Shown here in pieces: positions 1 to 12,390 of a stretch of 64,000 nt of DNA. Position 1 is the first letter of the stretch. Every line of letters begins with the position of its first letter. Source of the DNA: Loxodes magnus (Eukaryota > Ciliophora > Karyorelictea > Loxodida > Loxodidae); NCBI GenBank assembly GCA_946699065.1, contig CAMPDV010000057.1, positions 682,001 through 746,000 of the forward strand, given 5' to 3'. The notes below the pieces were generated by a model. It saw only the letters and a program-made list of their open reading frames with translations, searched no databases and was not told the origin of the DNA. A program made the translations under genes and the position numbers.

Positions 1-750
1 AATCAAAATTTTAAAGCTCTTCTTAAATCTTTCTATTAATTATATGACAATATCTGCTTTTGCTATCATAGGCCTAAGATCAGATTTTTCTATAATGTTA
101 GTCTGGGATAAAATACTATCTTTATTTTAAAAAGGAATTGAGAATAGACTTAATTCTTTACTACTAGTATTTCTCTTTAATTTCATAAAGAATAAACTGT
201 CAATTATAATTAGAATCTACTGAGGGCTAAATTATAACTGTATTTGCTTGATTGCTTTAATTTATGTAATCGCAAAAAACTAAATATTTTACAAAGGATT
301 TTATTTCTTTTTTGCTTACTTTTAAAAAATAAACTTATTTTAAACCACCCTGAGATATAAAATATCTAAAATTGAATTAAAGTATAAACCATTTAAAATG
401 TGCTATAGAAAGTACTTAAAAGATGATAAATTGTTTATTAGAGTTTTCTCACTTTGTAATGGATAGCTTATTATGAGTTTTAAATTATAAGTAGACAATA
501 GGCTACAGAGTTCTATTTGATTGGATGATTAATATAAATTGAATTAAGATAATAATAAGAATATTAGAATATTATTATCTAAAGGCCTTCAATTGTTTTA
601 ATTTATTATGCTAGTAATTTCTTTTTGCTTCTTTTTATATCTTAACTTAGAGACTATGCTTAATTACATTTTTTCAAAAGAGTTTTTACTAATTAAATCT
701 TAAATTGAAGTATTAGTCAATTAAAAATAATATAATACCAAATATGCATA
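1..750. other. AT-rich stretch with no recognised gene
   Basis: This stretch lies downstream of the receptor gene that ends at 751 on the minus strand. Neither strand gives a recognisable protein even when TAA/TAG are read as Gln and TGA as Trp. It is probably the 3' flank and spacer of the receptor gene. Confidence 0.5.
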
Positions 751-3700
751 TCAATTTGAGGAATTTGATTCATAATTTAAGTTATCTTGTACTGTAACAC
801 TTTTTCTATCACCTTTTTTACCTTTTAGTCCTTCCTTAAAAAAATCTTCATCTTCTTCTTCATCAGAGAAATTGTCCTCTAAATTCTATTTTTTAAGTTA
901 TTCTAGATTTAACTCCGGAATTCTTTCGTAAATCTTTTTATCATTACCCTTCTATTGAATTTATTTGATTGTAGTTTCATCTCAGATTTAATAACTATCT
1001 CAAAATTACGAATTTTCTTCCTATCACTCTTCCTCTCCTTCTAAATCTTCTTCTTCAATTTTCTCTCTTTGGATCTCTTTTTCTTCCTCTATTTAACTAT
1101 CTTTCTCTTCTTCTTTTAAATATTGTTCATTTACTTAATCAATTTGATCAACTTTTTCTTTATCTAACATATTTTTAGATTCTTCTTTTTACAGATATGT
1201 TTCATTTTCTTCCTTTTATCAATTTTTTTATTCTTCCTATTACTAATTTTCTTTAATATCTTCCTTTAAATAATGTTAATTATGTTCCTTTATCCAAATT
1301 TCTATAATTTCTTCTTTTTAGTAATTTTATTTAACTTCTTCTTTATTCTAGTATTCTTTATTTCCTTATAAAATTTGGATCTCTACCTTTTAATGATAAT
1401 CTTTTTCTTCTGTAATTTCTTTCTTTTATAAAATTTATTTTTCTTCCATTTTCTAATTTTCGTTTTTAGTTTCTTAATTATATTAATTTTTAATTGAGTC
1501 TTCTATGTCTTCTATTTACAAATCTTAGAAATCTTTCTAAGGTTATGAAATAGGTCATTTGCTCTCTGCTTCCTCATTTAGCTTTTATTTACTTAAGCCT
1601 TCTTATTTAGCTTAACTATCAGTTCAGTTATTCTAAACGATTTATTATTACTAGATTTGGATTTCCTCAAATGTTTTTATCTAGATTACTTAAATTTCTT
1701 TAGGTGAATGCAACTGGACAGGGATATATCCTTAATTATTTTTGCCTTTCTAAATTATTTAGTTGTTTTCTATCATTGAAACATCGACTGTATTAAGACC
1801 TGTTTTATCCATAATAAAGCTGGGATATAATTCTTCTTCTTCAAAGAAGTTGTTTTTTTGCATCTAATGATTATCTTTATTATCCATTTACAGCAGTATC
1901 CTCTGATTATCTTCCTATTAGTTACTTGTAGAGGAATTCTAAGATTTAGTACTATCTAAATGAAAAAAGTACCTTTGACTGATTAGCTTTTATTTGAAGA
2001 GTTTTATTTTTCTATCTTGGTATATTTTTAGTTCTTTAGTAGTTTCCTTTGCTATTCTTACTTCCACTTCTTTTACTCTTCAATATGTTCACTTAGCATG
2101 TCTATAGACGCATTAAACTTAAACGCGAACCTAAATAGCTTAACTTTATCAGGCTTGTATCGCTTTAAGAGCGTTTTATACTTAGAGAAAACAATGCCTC
2201 CTATAAAAATAATTGAGAAGATTCCTGCTAGAAAAATAGGGAACATAATGGTAAGGTATCTATGCTGAAGCTAACTTTAGATAGTAGCAATTAAAGAGGT
2301 ATAAATGGCTATAATATTAAGCACAAATTACATTCAATTGATCTTTGAATAAGTATAAGGTTTCTTCCAAATTACGAAAAATGCAAAAATGGACATTACT
2401 GTAATATACCCTCATCCGTATAAAGTAGGATGCTTTCACTTAAAAACTTTGGAAAAAAAAACCAAAAATATCTAGAGTAAGGTTTTAGCTATAATAAATC
2501 ATGGCTGCTATTTTATATGCAGAGAATTTTTCTAAAGATCTTATCAATGAGGCCTCGTTAAAATAAAAAGAGGTTGAAAAGCAAAGAGAGATATGCTTGC
2601 TATTATAATTATGTTTATATGCTTAGATTCTAGACACATCTAACTGCAGTCTCTTGATAAAAAGCTCTCTGACTTTCCTATTTTCAAATCTAAATCAATG
2701 TCTCTGCCATCTTAGCATGAATAAGATTCAGATAAAATAAATAAAATAGGCATGAACATGATTTCTCCCAAAACAGGAGACAAAGAGAAGGAAAGCTTTC
2801 CAAACCATTGTAAGCATTTCCATTTTTCATATTTTATTTCTATCTAAAACAAAAATGCTAGCATAAATAGAAATAAAATGAAAGCAAAAAAAATACATCA
2901 ATAAAATATTACCCAAAAAATGCTAGAACCTATTTAAAAATCTATCACGTCTAAAGTTATCAATTTCAAAACTTTAAAAACAAAAGGAGGCATTAGATTT
3001 TAAGAGTCAGCTCCATTTGATATAAGTTGTATTGAAACAATAATTACTGTAAAAATAAAGACGTCATCTTCGAAAGAGGCTCATTTTTCTTTTGTTAGTT
3101 GCTCATATTGTCTCTCTTTAAATAGTACCATTCCTCATATGCTTATTGCCAAACTTATAAAAAATATTGCAGCTGACACGAAGGCAATAATATAGAAGCC
3201 ATCTTTTCAACTTTCTACTCTTCTTTCCGAAAAATCACAGTTATCATTATAAATTTCATAAGAATCGTCCGGCCTGTCGGTAGTTCCATCATTTCATATT
3301 ATAAGATCATTTTCAGATAATCAGACAATATTACATTGAGCGCAATATATTCATTTATAAACATTTTATAGATTTCAACTCTTGTCGTAGTAATTATTAA
3401 AGTAGTAAAAGCCTACTGTATCTCTAAAATTATCATCCTTATCGAATCTGACTGTTCCTGAGCATCCTGAAAATCTTTTTGTTCGCATTCCTTAAACTAA
3501 GTTTTATGTTACTGTGTAGTCTATTCCATTCTAGATATTACTGTGTAGCCCATTGGCAATTACTAGAGAAGTTTCTAACCAGTAGCAAACTGCTTCTACT
3601 TAAGGATAGCATTCTTATTATATCTCATATAGTATTTATCCTTCTTCGCCAATATAAGATGCAGGAGCAATTTGTATAGCTCCATATAAAATTTTTTAGA

Positions 3701-5633
3701 GATTAGAAATTTAAACTTCATCTGTTATGCTCGCTGCTATTACGTTATTTGGTCATAAAGTTAGGAAATTAGTGTCTCCTTTTTTTCAACCTAATTTAAT
3801 TAACGAATTTGCGATTCCTGGAAGAATTTTAAATCCTGGGAAGCATATTATGATTCTTATCTCTTTGAACATAATCTCCCAAGCTATTTTTTCGTAAATA
3901 TCTCCCTTCTCTATTTCACTTGGTGCGATTAATTAAGTCTCATAAGAGTTTAAGATCTCAATTTAAGATTGATTTGTCCATTATAAAATAGTAGAATGCA
4001 TCTGCCCATAAGAAGGCTCTCCGTTTTCTATAAAAATTCCCAGTTATTTCCAGCTATTTTTTTTGATAAACTATATAAAAGCATTTCCAAACTATTTATA
4101 TGACATATAGTTAATAACTACACCTTAATGCTTATTCATATTACTTAAAACATCCTCTCTAGTTACTAGCATATAGGGCTTGTTAAGATTCATACCTTTC
4201 ATTAATATATAAGTAGGCAATCAGCTTACTATCATATAACTACCAATGTGAGTTATTCCTAACTCAAAGATACTTTATTTTAATACCTATATCGTATGGT
4301 TCATGTTTCAGTATCTCCCTCCATATGAAATAGGATTTGCTTTTAGTATATAATTAGACAGTAAATTAGGATTACGATTTATATAGTCTAAAGTACAAGG
4401 AATTTAAGCCGCTTAAGTTACAAATTAAAGTTAAGGATCAAAGCCCCCTGGCTCATTTAAGTTTGTGGAGTAGCTAAAGTAAATAGTTTACTTATCAGGT
4501 GGCGATTTAGTAGTATTACCAGGAAAAATAATAGGAGTCAGCTAAATGATTTGGCCATCAATAATAGTATGAGTCTAGATTTAATTTCCTCACTACTTAT
4601 TATAGATAGAAAACATTGGAATTATAAAATTATTACTCTTAAATATCATTGATGTCATCTACCTAAAAAACAAAACTAATCTATCTCTTTGTTCAAGCAC
4701 ATCTGCAAATTGACTTTTGTCTACTATATTTAAAACTCTGAGTAGATAGTATCATGTAAAGTCTATATACGATTAATGAATGTAGTTTAAACTTGTCAAA
4801 GCTATTAGTCCGCTATCTAATATTTCTAGAGGTAGCAAGCTGCTGTTTCTAATCATAGAGTTAAAATTGTTATGCATTATGTTAGAAGCTTCCAGTAGTA
4901 CAAGTGTAGAATATCCCTCTCCTTTAAACTGATTGTATGTAATTATATTAAAAGTCAATGCTTATCAGCATATTGAAGTTGAAAGGATTAGAATAGATGA
5001 CCCATAAATTTTAAGGGATTTAGGTATCTCAATCTAAAGTCTGGCTTTCATGTTTGTATCGTTACACTGGTTCTAGTTTAGGCCGTAGACAGAGTTTAGA
5101 GGGATATTAATAGTAGTTGAAAGCTTGAAGGATTAATCTTGATTTATAATATCAAGAGGCTTGTAGAATCTCTTTTCATTCTAGTAAATACTCATGAACT
5201 TCGTAAAGTTAACAAACTTAAAAAAATTAATAGCAGCAATGCCTTCGTCTTCATACGTAGGCATGATACTGTAAGTATAGTTACTTAACTTCATTTAGTT
5301 ATCTAATCGATAGCAAATTAAGTGAATAGCTTTGCTATTGAATTATTGAAAGGTTCAGGTAATTCTAGGTTTAAAGGTGAGATCTACTATTAGTTATACA
5401 CGCTATTTCTCTAGCTATTTAAACTTTTATTATATCATAATTGTGTCTAGCTATTCTACTTCTATCTATAAAGGGATAAATTTTATATTCTATCACTTGC
5501 TAAAGTAAATTTAGTACTTTAGCATATTAGATAGCATCGGAGGAGTCAAAGTCGAGGTTACCAGTCCTACACGAATGGGATGGAAGGCAGAGACAAAAAC
5601 CAATGACAAAATTATAAAAATAAAAGCTTTCAT
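751..5633 (-). CDS. Class C GPCR-like receptor: PBP1/ANF-type ectodomain, seven helices, long charged tail
   Basis: Predicted 1,621 aa after removing a 17-nt intron at 1956-1972. The start MKAFIFIILSLVFVSAF is a clear signal peptide. The ectodomain runs to about residue 800. Its second half resembles the ANF/periplasmic-binding fold of class C receptors: a segment with NSWKQLGIFIENGEPSYG, then a Cys-rich end with FSGCSGTVRFDKDDNFRD, which recalls the GVTG-V-FD motif just before the membrane domain in such receptors. Seven hydrophobic stretches follow (about residues 805-1150; the first contains IIAFVSAAIFFISLAISIWG). The cytoplasmic tail of about 470 aa is rich in Glu, Lys and Gln. Many internal TAA/TAG (Gln) and TGA (Trp) codons are needed. 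The stop is TGA at 751-753. Likely a plasma-membrane chemoreceptor; the ligand is unknown. The first ~380 residues match nothing I recognise. Confidence 0.75.
1956..1972 (-). other. 17-nt intron in the receptor gene
   Basis: On the minus strand it reads GTACTTTTTTCATTTAG. Removing these 17 nt joins two otherwise different reading frames: a lysine-rich membrane-proximal part and an acidic tail. The result is one 1,622-codon frame. Size and GT...AG ends match the introns at 45320-45335 and 45474-45490. Confidence 0.75.
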
Positions 5634-6374
5634 TTTATAATACGTTAAAAAGGTAAAGTATAAGCAAAATACCTACTAAAAGACTATTTATTCCATAATA
5701 ATTCTATTACTTTTATTAGTAACTAAAGTACTAATTACGGAATCTTTGCTTCCTTAAATACAAAGCCATTTAGATTTTAAAACTTTGAGACTAAATCTTT
5801 ATTTTATTTATTTTTTGGCTAATGAATGCTTGGATCTTCAATGATAATTTTAATAACCAATATTTATTTGCAATAAGAAAACTAATATAGGTATCCTTTT
5901 ACCATTCTTAGGTAATTAGTATAATTTATTAAGAATCTACGTAATACTTGATATCAAGAAATTAGATAAATTAAAGTTAAATTAGCAGAATTATTTTGTT
6001 TAGAATTAATTATAAATATATTACTATCATTGAAAGAAGAATAAATGCTTTACACTTTTATATTAATTCCTCTGTATTAAATAGATTAAATGTAATAATA
6101 CTAGATAAAGGCTATAACTTCATTAACTCTAATTCTATTTTAAACAAATTAATTTTGCATAAGTAATATGGATAGAAATCCTTTAATTCTTAAGCCTATT
6201 TTAATAATATTAACTCCAATGTTAGTAAGTTGAAGAATAGAAATAAATTTTTATTATATAAGAAGATAATTGATAGTTTTATATGAGAATGTAGTACCTA
6301 ATTTGATTATTTAGAATAATCTTATTAAGTTGCTTCTATTAATTTAGTTAAAGGCCATGTAATTTAAAAACAAA
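5634..6374. other. Spacer between receptor and HECT gene
   Basis: This is the 5' flank of the receptor gene and the 3' flank of the HECT gene, both on the minus strand. It shows no convincing coding sequence. The 400 nt next to the HECT stop are also present after the HECT pseudogene at 30189-30600, so this part belongs to the duplicated segment. Confidence 0.5.
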
Positions 6375-7760
6375 TCATTCTATACTAAAACCTGTGATGT
6401 CCATTTCAAGTATATCAAGAAGGGCATTCTCAAGAGCATTTTGGGCTTTGTAAGTAGGTAAATCTAACCTGTTGAAGCAGGTATGTGCTTTAGGATAAGT
6501 ATTTCTCTCGTTATAGTCTATAGATTAAATTGTAAACCTGCATATCTCTCCTCTATTGCTTTCGAGCATACTAAAACCTTCGTAAGGTACTCGATTAGTT
6601 CCAGTGCAAAATTGTAGAAATTTAGCTAACTAGTTTTAATTTCACTTTGTCAAGATGCTCCAAAACCACTAAATAACTTGACTGTTTTAGCTATAGGAAC
6701 CTTTGTAATCCGTATTTGTTCTCCAATCATCTACAGATATCCAAGGATTTCCACATAAAACTATTTCCAACTCTGCAGGAGTGAAAATCATCATTCATTC
6801 CTTTGAAATCACTTTGTAAAATCCATTTAAAAAGGCATTTAATTGCTCTTCATATCGCTTTTTAAGCACAAAATCAGTTCATAGTTTTATGAATTGTTCT
6901 TTATTTTATTCATTTACTATAACATTCTTTCCGTTAGGTATTAACTCTACTGTCTATCCATCTTACTATATTTCGAAACTATACGACAACATATCTTAGT
7001 CAACAGTTGAAGTCTTCATTCAATCTAAGCTTTAGAATAATTTTTCGTCTATATTTTTTAAATCCTGGAACTCGTATCCATCAATTCCATAGCACATTTA
7101 TTTAAACATTGTTATGCTAAATGGACATTTTATTGGCATTCTGTCAAACATTGCTTTTCCTATTAATTTTCCAGCAAATTTAAATAAATCCTTACACCTT
7201 GGTAAATCTTTTGATTTTGTGCTAATTCTATAAGCGACCTACTAGGTTTCTGTTAGCATAAACATCTTTTTTTCCTAGGAAAAAAGCTATTGTAGAAGGA
7301 TTGTAAATCATTCTCTTGATAATCCTCCGGCATCATGAGCAACTTCTCCTGTAAACTCAATTTTTAGTTCTTTATGCAATTGTTTTTGGCTCATACTTTT
7401 GATTTTGTCAAAAGAATCTGTTCAGATTGAATCTCGATGGCACAAAATAGATTCCCATGATTCACTGAAAGGAACTTTGACTTCATCTGATTTCAATTTA
7501 AACCATTAATATTTGTCAGGAAAATGCATCGTTTTAATTTCTTGAGGTGGCTTAATAATAAGTTTCTTTTGCCAATCTTTTAAATGAGCATATTTGTCAA
7601 CATTTGATTCATTAAGACTCATACATTAGTTTATATGATCATTCAATTCTAATTGAGTCTAATTAGGCGAAAAATACTTTTAGCAGTAAGGGCAGTTAGC
7701 CTTATAACCTATTTTCTACTTTAAATCATACTTGGTTGATTGTTTACCACAACAACCCAT
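6375..7760 (-). CDS. Short HECT-type E3 ubiquitin ligase with N-terminal zinc finger and acylation motif
   Basis: 461 aa, no intron, stop TGA at 6375-6377. The start MGCCGKQ fits N-myristoylation at Gly2 with palmitoylation at Cys3/Cys4, so it is probably a membrane-attached ligase. A C2HC-type finger follows (CPYC...H-x3-C, about residues 22-45). From about residue 100 the protein is a HECT domain: GGLSREWF, LFKFAGKLIGKAM, the ERxEEQL-like helix, IFTPAELEIVLCG, WISVDDW. The C-lobe carries the catalytic Cys (about residue 428) in the HTCFNRLDLP motif. Trp in REWF and in SLDWM is encoded by TGA, which shows the code directly. There is no WW, C2 or ankyrin region, so the protein is unusually short for a HECT ligase. 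An inverted, frameshifted copy lies at 28799-30188. Confidence 0.9.
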
Positions 7761-9620
7761 TTAATAAATATTAAATCACTAAAACTTATAATGCAAATAA
7801 TTAAATTCAAAACTCTTAAAACCAAAAACAGGTATAAAGTTCAACATTTTTAAAGGTTAACTAATCTTTCTATTCTGTTAATAAAAACTATTATACCTTC
7901 TAAGCCTTTCTCCTTTTATAGGATAATTGATTGCTTATCCTTTATCTAGAATATATTAAATATTAAAATGATATAAAAAGGAAAAGGGCATAATCAATAA
8001 AAAAATAGTAATTTATTTTCGAAAATTCGTTTGCCTTAATGTCTTTAATTGTACTATTTAAAAACAGATTAAATATAATTAGGTTTAAAGATATAACCTT
8101 AGCCATTAGTTTTTAAGCTTATAATTTATCTTAGAAATAAAATTCTTTTATATTCAACAGTTATTTTTAAAGACATATTCACGAGTAAGCTACCAAATCT
8201 ATAATTATGGGATTAAATCTATTGTTGGGATGCTTAAATGTGCTATTGAAATAAACATTAAATATAATGACTAAACTAATATGGCTTAAAAAAAACGCAT
8301 ATGAAGAAGCCTAATATAAATAAAGAATGTTACCTAATTATTATAATTTATAACTAAATTCACAGGATAATTATACTTTAAATCTATCTGAAATAGCTAA
8401 CAGCGATTTATTTATCTTTAAAAATAAAATCTCAAATTCACGTAAATAAAATAATATTTTTACATTTTAATATCACTAATTTTTATCATTAGAGTTCTGC
8501 ATTCATTTTAAAAGCTTATTTAAAATGTTTGAGAATTGGATAAATTTAATTTAATAAAGAGTTAAAAATTAAAGCAATAGTAAAGCTTAACTATAATACA
8601 CTTTTTATTTAGTTATAAAGGGTATTGTAACCAAATTAGATTAAAACTATTTAGAAAGATTTATTATTTAGTTAATTTATAATAAACATGTTTATGTTAT
8701 TGTCATTTTTAAGTATTTGTATGATTCTATAGTAATAGAGACTTATCTTCTTCAATTTGTGAAATTAGCTTTAAAATATAAGCATTAAGGAATTAAGTTT
8801 GAAATTTCATCAAGGATTAATCTTATAGCTTGATAAATTTGCCTTTATACAAGAACTAATTTTATTTTCTGTTTATTATAATTCAATTGTAATCGAAATT
8901 TCATCTAAAAAGCTCATAAAATATCCCATAAGAATAACAAGAGCTTATTTCTTATAAAGTGCAAAATAATATTATTTAGAAAGTTCAAATACTAAATAGA
9001 TTTCTTATTATAATATGATACCACTTTCTTAACTAAAGAACAGCTTTAAATAGCTTAATCCTACTATTCTAGTTATTAAAATGTTTGTTAATCAATAAAT
9101 TTTAAATTAAATCATATATAAATCATCCAATATCATATTCATATATTTAATCTACATTTTCAATTTCTCGCAAGAATTATAGTGTTTAAACTAAAGTCAA
9201 TTTAAATTGAATGAGCAACTAAATTTTAGGCCTGCTTTAAAAAGCTTTAGCTTAAATAAAAGTAGTGCTCTGAATATAAGATATTATATAAAAAATAGAT
9301 ATTGCTATTAAATAAACATACTAATTAATTAATTATAAGCTTATTTATATTATATTTTCACTCTTTAGTATTAGCTTTGTATTTATTATTTTATTGTCTT
9401 GCTTCTTTGTAATAACAGAAATTTTCAATCTACCTTCAACTATGAAAGTGTTTCAAGCTTCAATTTTATCATAAGTTTTGAATTTCCCAACAAAAATCGC
9501 CGATCATTCTTGTATAGCTTATTTTTATTAGCAAAAAGTATAAATAAGATTATAAAGCATCTATTGTTAGATACTTCTATCAATATAATAAAAATTGAAA
9601 ATTAAGCCAATAACTAGACA
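7761..9620. other. Gene-poor AT-rich stretch
   Basis: Upstream of the HECT gene. A conventional frame of 68 codons at 9399-9605 (plus) is open but has no recognisable motif. Nothing else on either strand stands out, so I treat the stretch as intergenic or long-decayed sequence. Confidence 0.4.
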
Positions 9621-9639
9621 TAAAGAGGTTTGACTAATG

Positions 9640-10315
9640 ATAAATGATATTAAGATAATTTAATTAAGTAGTAAGATTAAATAAAAGTTAGTTATAAGCA
9701 TAGTAGTTTCTGAATGTTTATTTGTAGTTACTTTGACTAAATAACAAACTAATAAATCCTTGTGCTTTAAATGTAAGGTGAAGCTAGATAATCCTATACA
9801 TTTTATTATTATAAGAAGATTTAGTTTTATTCTAATTAGATTATATTTAACTTTAGAAGTATAAATGATTCTAAAGCAGATTATAAGAAACTAATAGATT
9901 TTGTAAGTATTTTAAATTATGAGGATGATAATTACCTTCTTTCATTCTTATATTGAAATAGGCTTTATAATTAGTATCTAATAAATAATTACTCTAAAGC
10001 TTTAAGTAAATTAGAGCTTGATTCTATAAAATTCTAAAAAATAAGTAATAAGCAAAGTACTTTTTAGTTCTATTTAAAATAGATTTATCTACTATTAAGG
10101 CTGATATGGAACTAGTCTATTTTTATTTACTTATTACATAAAATCTACAACAATTACCTTAAATTTTTTATTAAAAGAAGGAATTTCTATTAATATGAAG
10201 ATACAAAATTATAAGAAGGGAAAAATTTTTACTCAAAATGGCGCTGGTAAAGAAATAAATCTTGAAGATCGAATCTTTGATTATAATTATAAGATTCCTT
10301 GAAGAAAATCCTTTT
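9640..10315 (+). pseudogene. Remnant of the TPR-kinase family (TPR and linker part only)
   Basis: Around 10240-10300 the frame reads NGAGKEINLEDRIFDYNYKIP. This is clearly related to the TPR-kinase linker of copy B (NGAGNELRSQVRLFDYNYLIP, near 32390-32450). Upstream, Tyr/Lys/Leu-rich helices with NYSKALSKLELDS at about 9990 look like a worn TPR unit. Sequence after 10320 no longer matches the kinase lobe. No uninterrupted frame joins the pieces. I read it as the oldest copy in the window, truncated before the kinase domain. Confidence 0.5.
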
Positions 10316-12300
10316 ATTTATAATTAATATATTAAGAAGCATTATAATTCCATTGTATTATTACTGTCATTGGCTAAAATCTAACTCTGAATCTAGCCAC
10401 TAAAGGAATTGAAAATGTTATATTTATATGCAAATCCAATCTTTTAGGCCTTAAAAATATTTCAAGCTGTATAGCTTTGGCCTTATAATAATAAAATTGA
10501 TAAAAACCTGGATACAATACAGTTTCAATGGAAAGAGTGTAGTAAAATCACTTTCTGTTAGGATCTATAAAAAGCCCACAAAATTTAAAGATTTGCTTTT
10601 CTATTGATAAATCAAAGGGTAAAAGTCCTAGACATTAAGGAAGATATACTAAGCTGTTCGTTTTTAGATATTAAAGTCCTAATAATTAAAGAATTTCTTA
10701 AGTAACAAGGTAATTCCCTATCATATGATACTATTGTCCTTTCATTAGGATAATTTGTAATTATTTGAGCTATAAACTATTCATAATCATTTAAAGTGAT
10801 TATCTTAAATAATAGTCAAAGGTTGCCATAAACTTCTTCTCTCTTTATTCTAGATGTATATTATAACTCGTCTTTTAGTAAATTAGTTTCTATGCAAAGT
10901 ATAAACAAATGATTTCAAAAAGAGTGTTGAAGCTTGGAACCTAGGAGAAAAGTCATTTAGCATGGAATTACGATTTAACTTAATTAAAATAGTGCCACTT
11001 GTCTTTTTTAAAAGACGTGCATTAGATGATAAGGAAAATTAAAAAAAGATTATAATGCCTTATGCAAATAGACTACAAGTATAATTGGTTAATACTTAAA
11101 TGTCTAGATAAAACTGAGTTATAAAGAGCATATGATTAAGATGGTAATTAAAAAGAGAATAAAATTAGTGAAATAGTTTAATATTATTTGAAGATTGGAA
11201 AGATATTGAAAAGTAAAAAGAGAATTTAGTAATAATGAATAAATAAGCTCTTATTAATTGTAATTTTATTTATTTATTTCTTTAAAGAAAATACTGATCT
11301 TAACCAGCCATTCGAATAATTTAACTAATAGAATGATTTGACTCTTTAAGGTAAATTTATTAATAACTAGAATAAAATAATTCTATTGATTTAAGTGATA
11401 AAATTCCCTTGTTATAATTAAAAATAATTAAATATTATTATATAAATTAAACAAATTACAAAAATAACTAAATAAATTTCCCTAAAAGCATTTAAGTCAA
11501 AAACTATCTTCAAAATTAATGTTAAGAAATTGAATAAAACTATAATATTACCTTAGTTAATATTTCTAATACTTTCTAACTAAACATGATATTCAATTAT
11601 CATAATTAAAAAAAAGAATAGATTTTTGAATTACAAAATTAATGAGAAAATTAAAAAAAATTACTATTAAAATATTATATCGTTTCATTTAATTAGAAAA
11701 TAAAAATAAATAAAGACTTAGATAAAAAGTAAAACATTTAAATATATCCTATTAATTATAAAAAAGAAAAATTAAAGAATCAAAAGTTAAGAACAAATTA
11801 AATATTGAATACTCTAATAAAAGATCATTAATAATCAAATAATTAAAAATGTAAGAAAATCCAAAATAACTTAATTTTTTCTTAAAAAAATTATTAATAA
11901 AATAAGATAAAAATCAAAAAAATTTAAATCCAAATTAAAAAAATTAATAGAAATTTAAATTCATATCTTCATTATACAAAAAATATTAATTTTAAAAGCT
12001 AAAATTATTAAGACATTAATGTTTTGAAATAAATTAATAAAAATATAAATAAAAGCGAAACAAAAAAAGTGAAATATTAGAAAAAATAAAAAAATAAAAG
12101 AAAAAAATTAATAAAAATATAAAAGCAAAAAAATTATAGTAGATATTAAATCTATACAATCAAATATACTAAATAAGTTAAAGACATGGGAAATGTTTAA
12201 GAATGATAAATTTAAACTAAGATAAAATAAATAAAACATACAAAACGAAAAATGAATAAATTAAAAATAATATAATATAAAACGTTGAATTAGTCTATTA
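10316..12300. other. AT-rich and low-complexity spacer
   Basis: 10.6-11.1 kb contains a stretch open in the ciliate code, with no motif I recognise. 11.2-12.2 kb is very rich in A and T with many short A-runs and shows no coding signal. It separates the 9.6-kb kinase remnant from kinase copy A. Confidence 0.4.
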
Positions 12301-12390
12301 TTTTTCTTCTTGATTTGAAGATTTTAATTTGATTGATTTTTCTCTTTTAGTTTTATTCTTTTTTATTTCAAATTAAAAAAAAGGGTTCTT

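Noticed and set aside
1962-1968. A T6C run that looks like a -1 ribosomal frameshift heptamer in the receptor gene
   Set aside because: The same frame change is explained by a 17-nt GT...AG intron of the size seen in the TRIP12-like gene, and the run lies inside it.
3479-3679. 66-codon conventional frame on the plus strand
   Set aside because: It is antisense to the conserved Cys-rich end of the receptor ectodomain.
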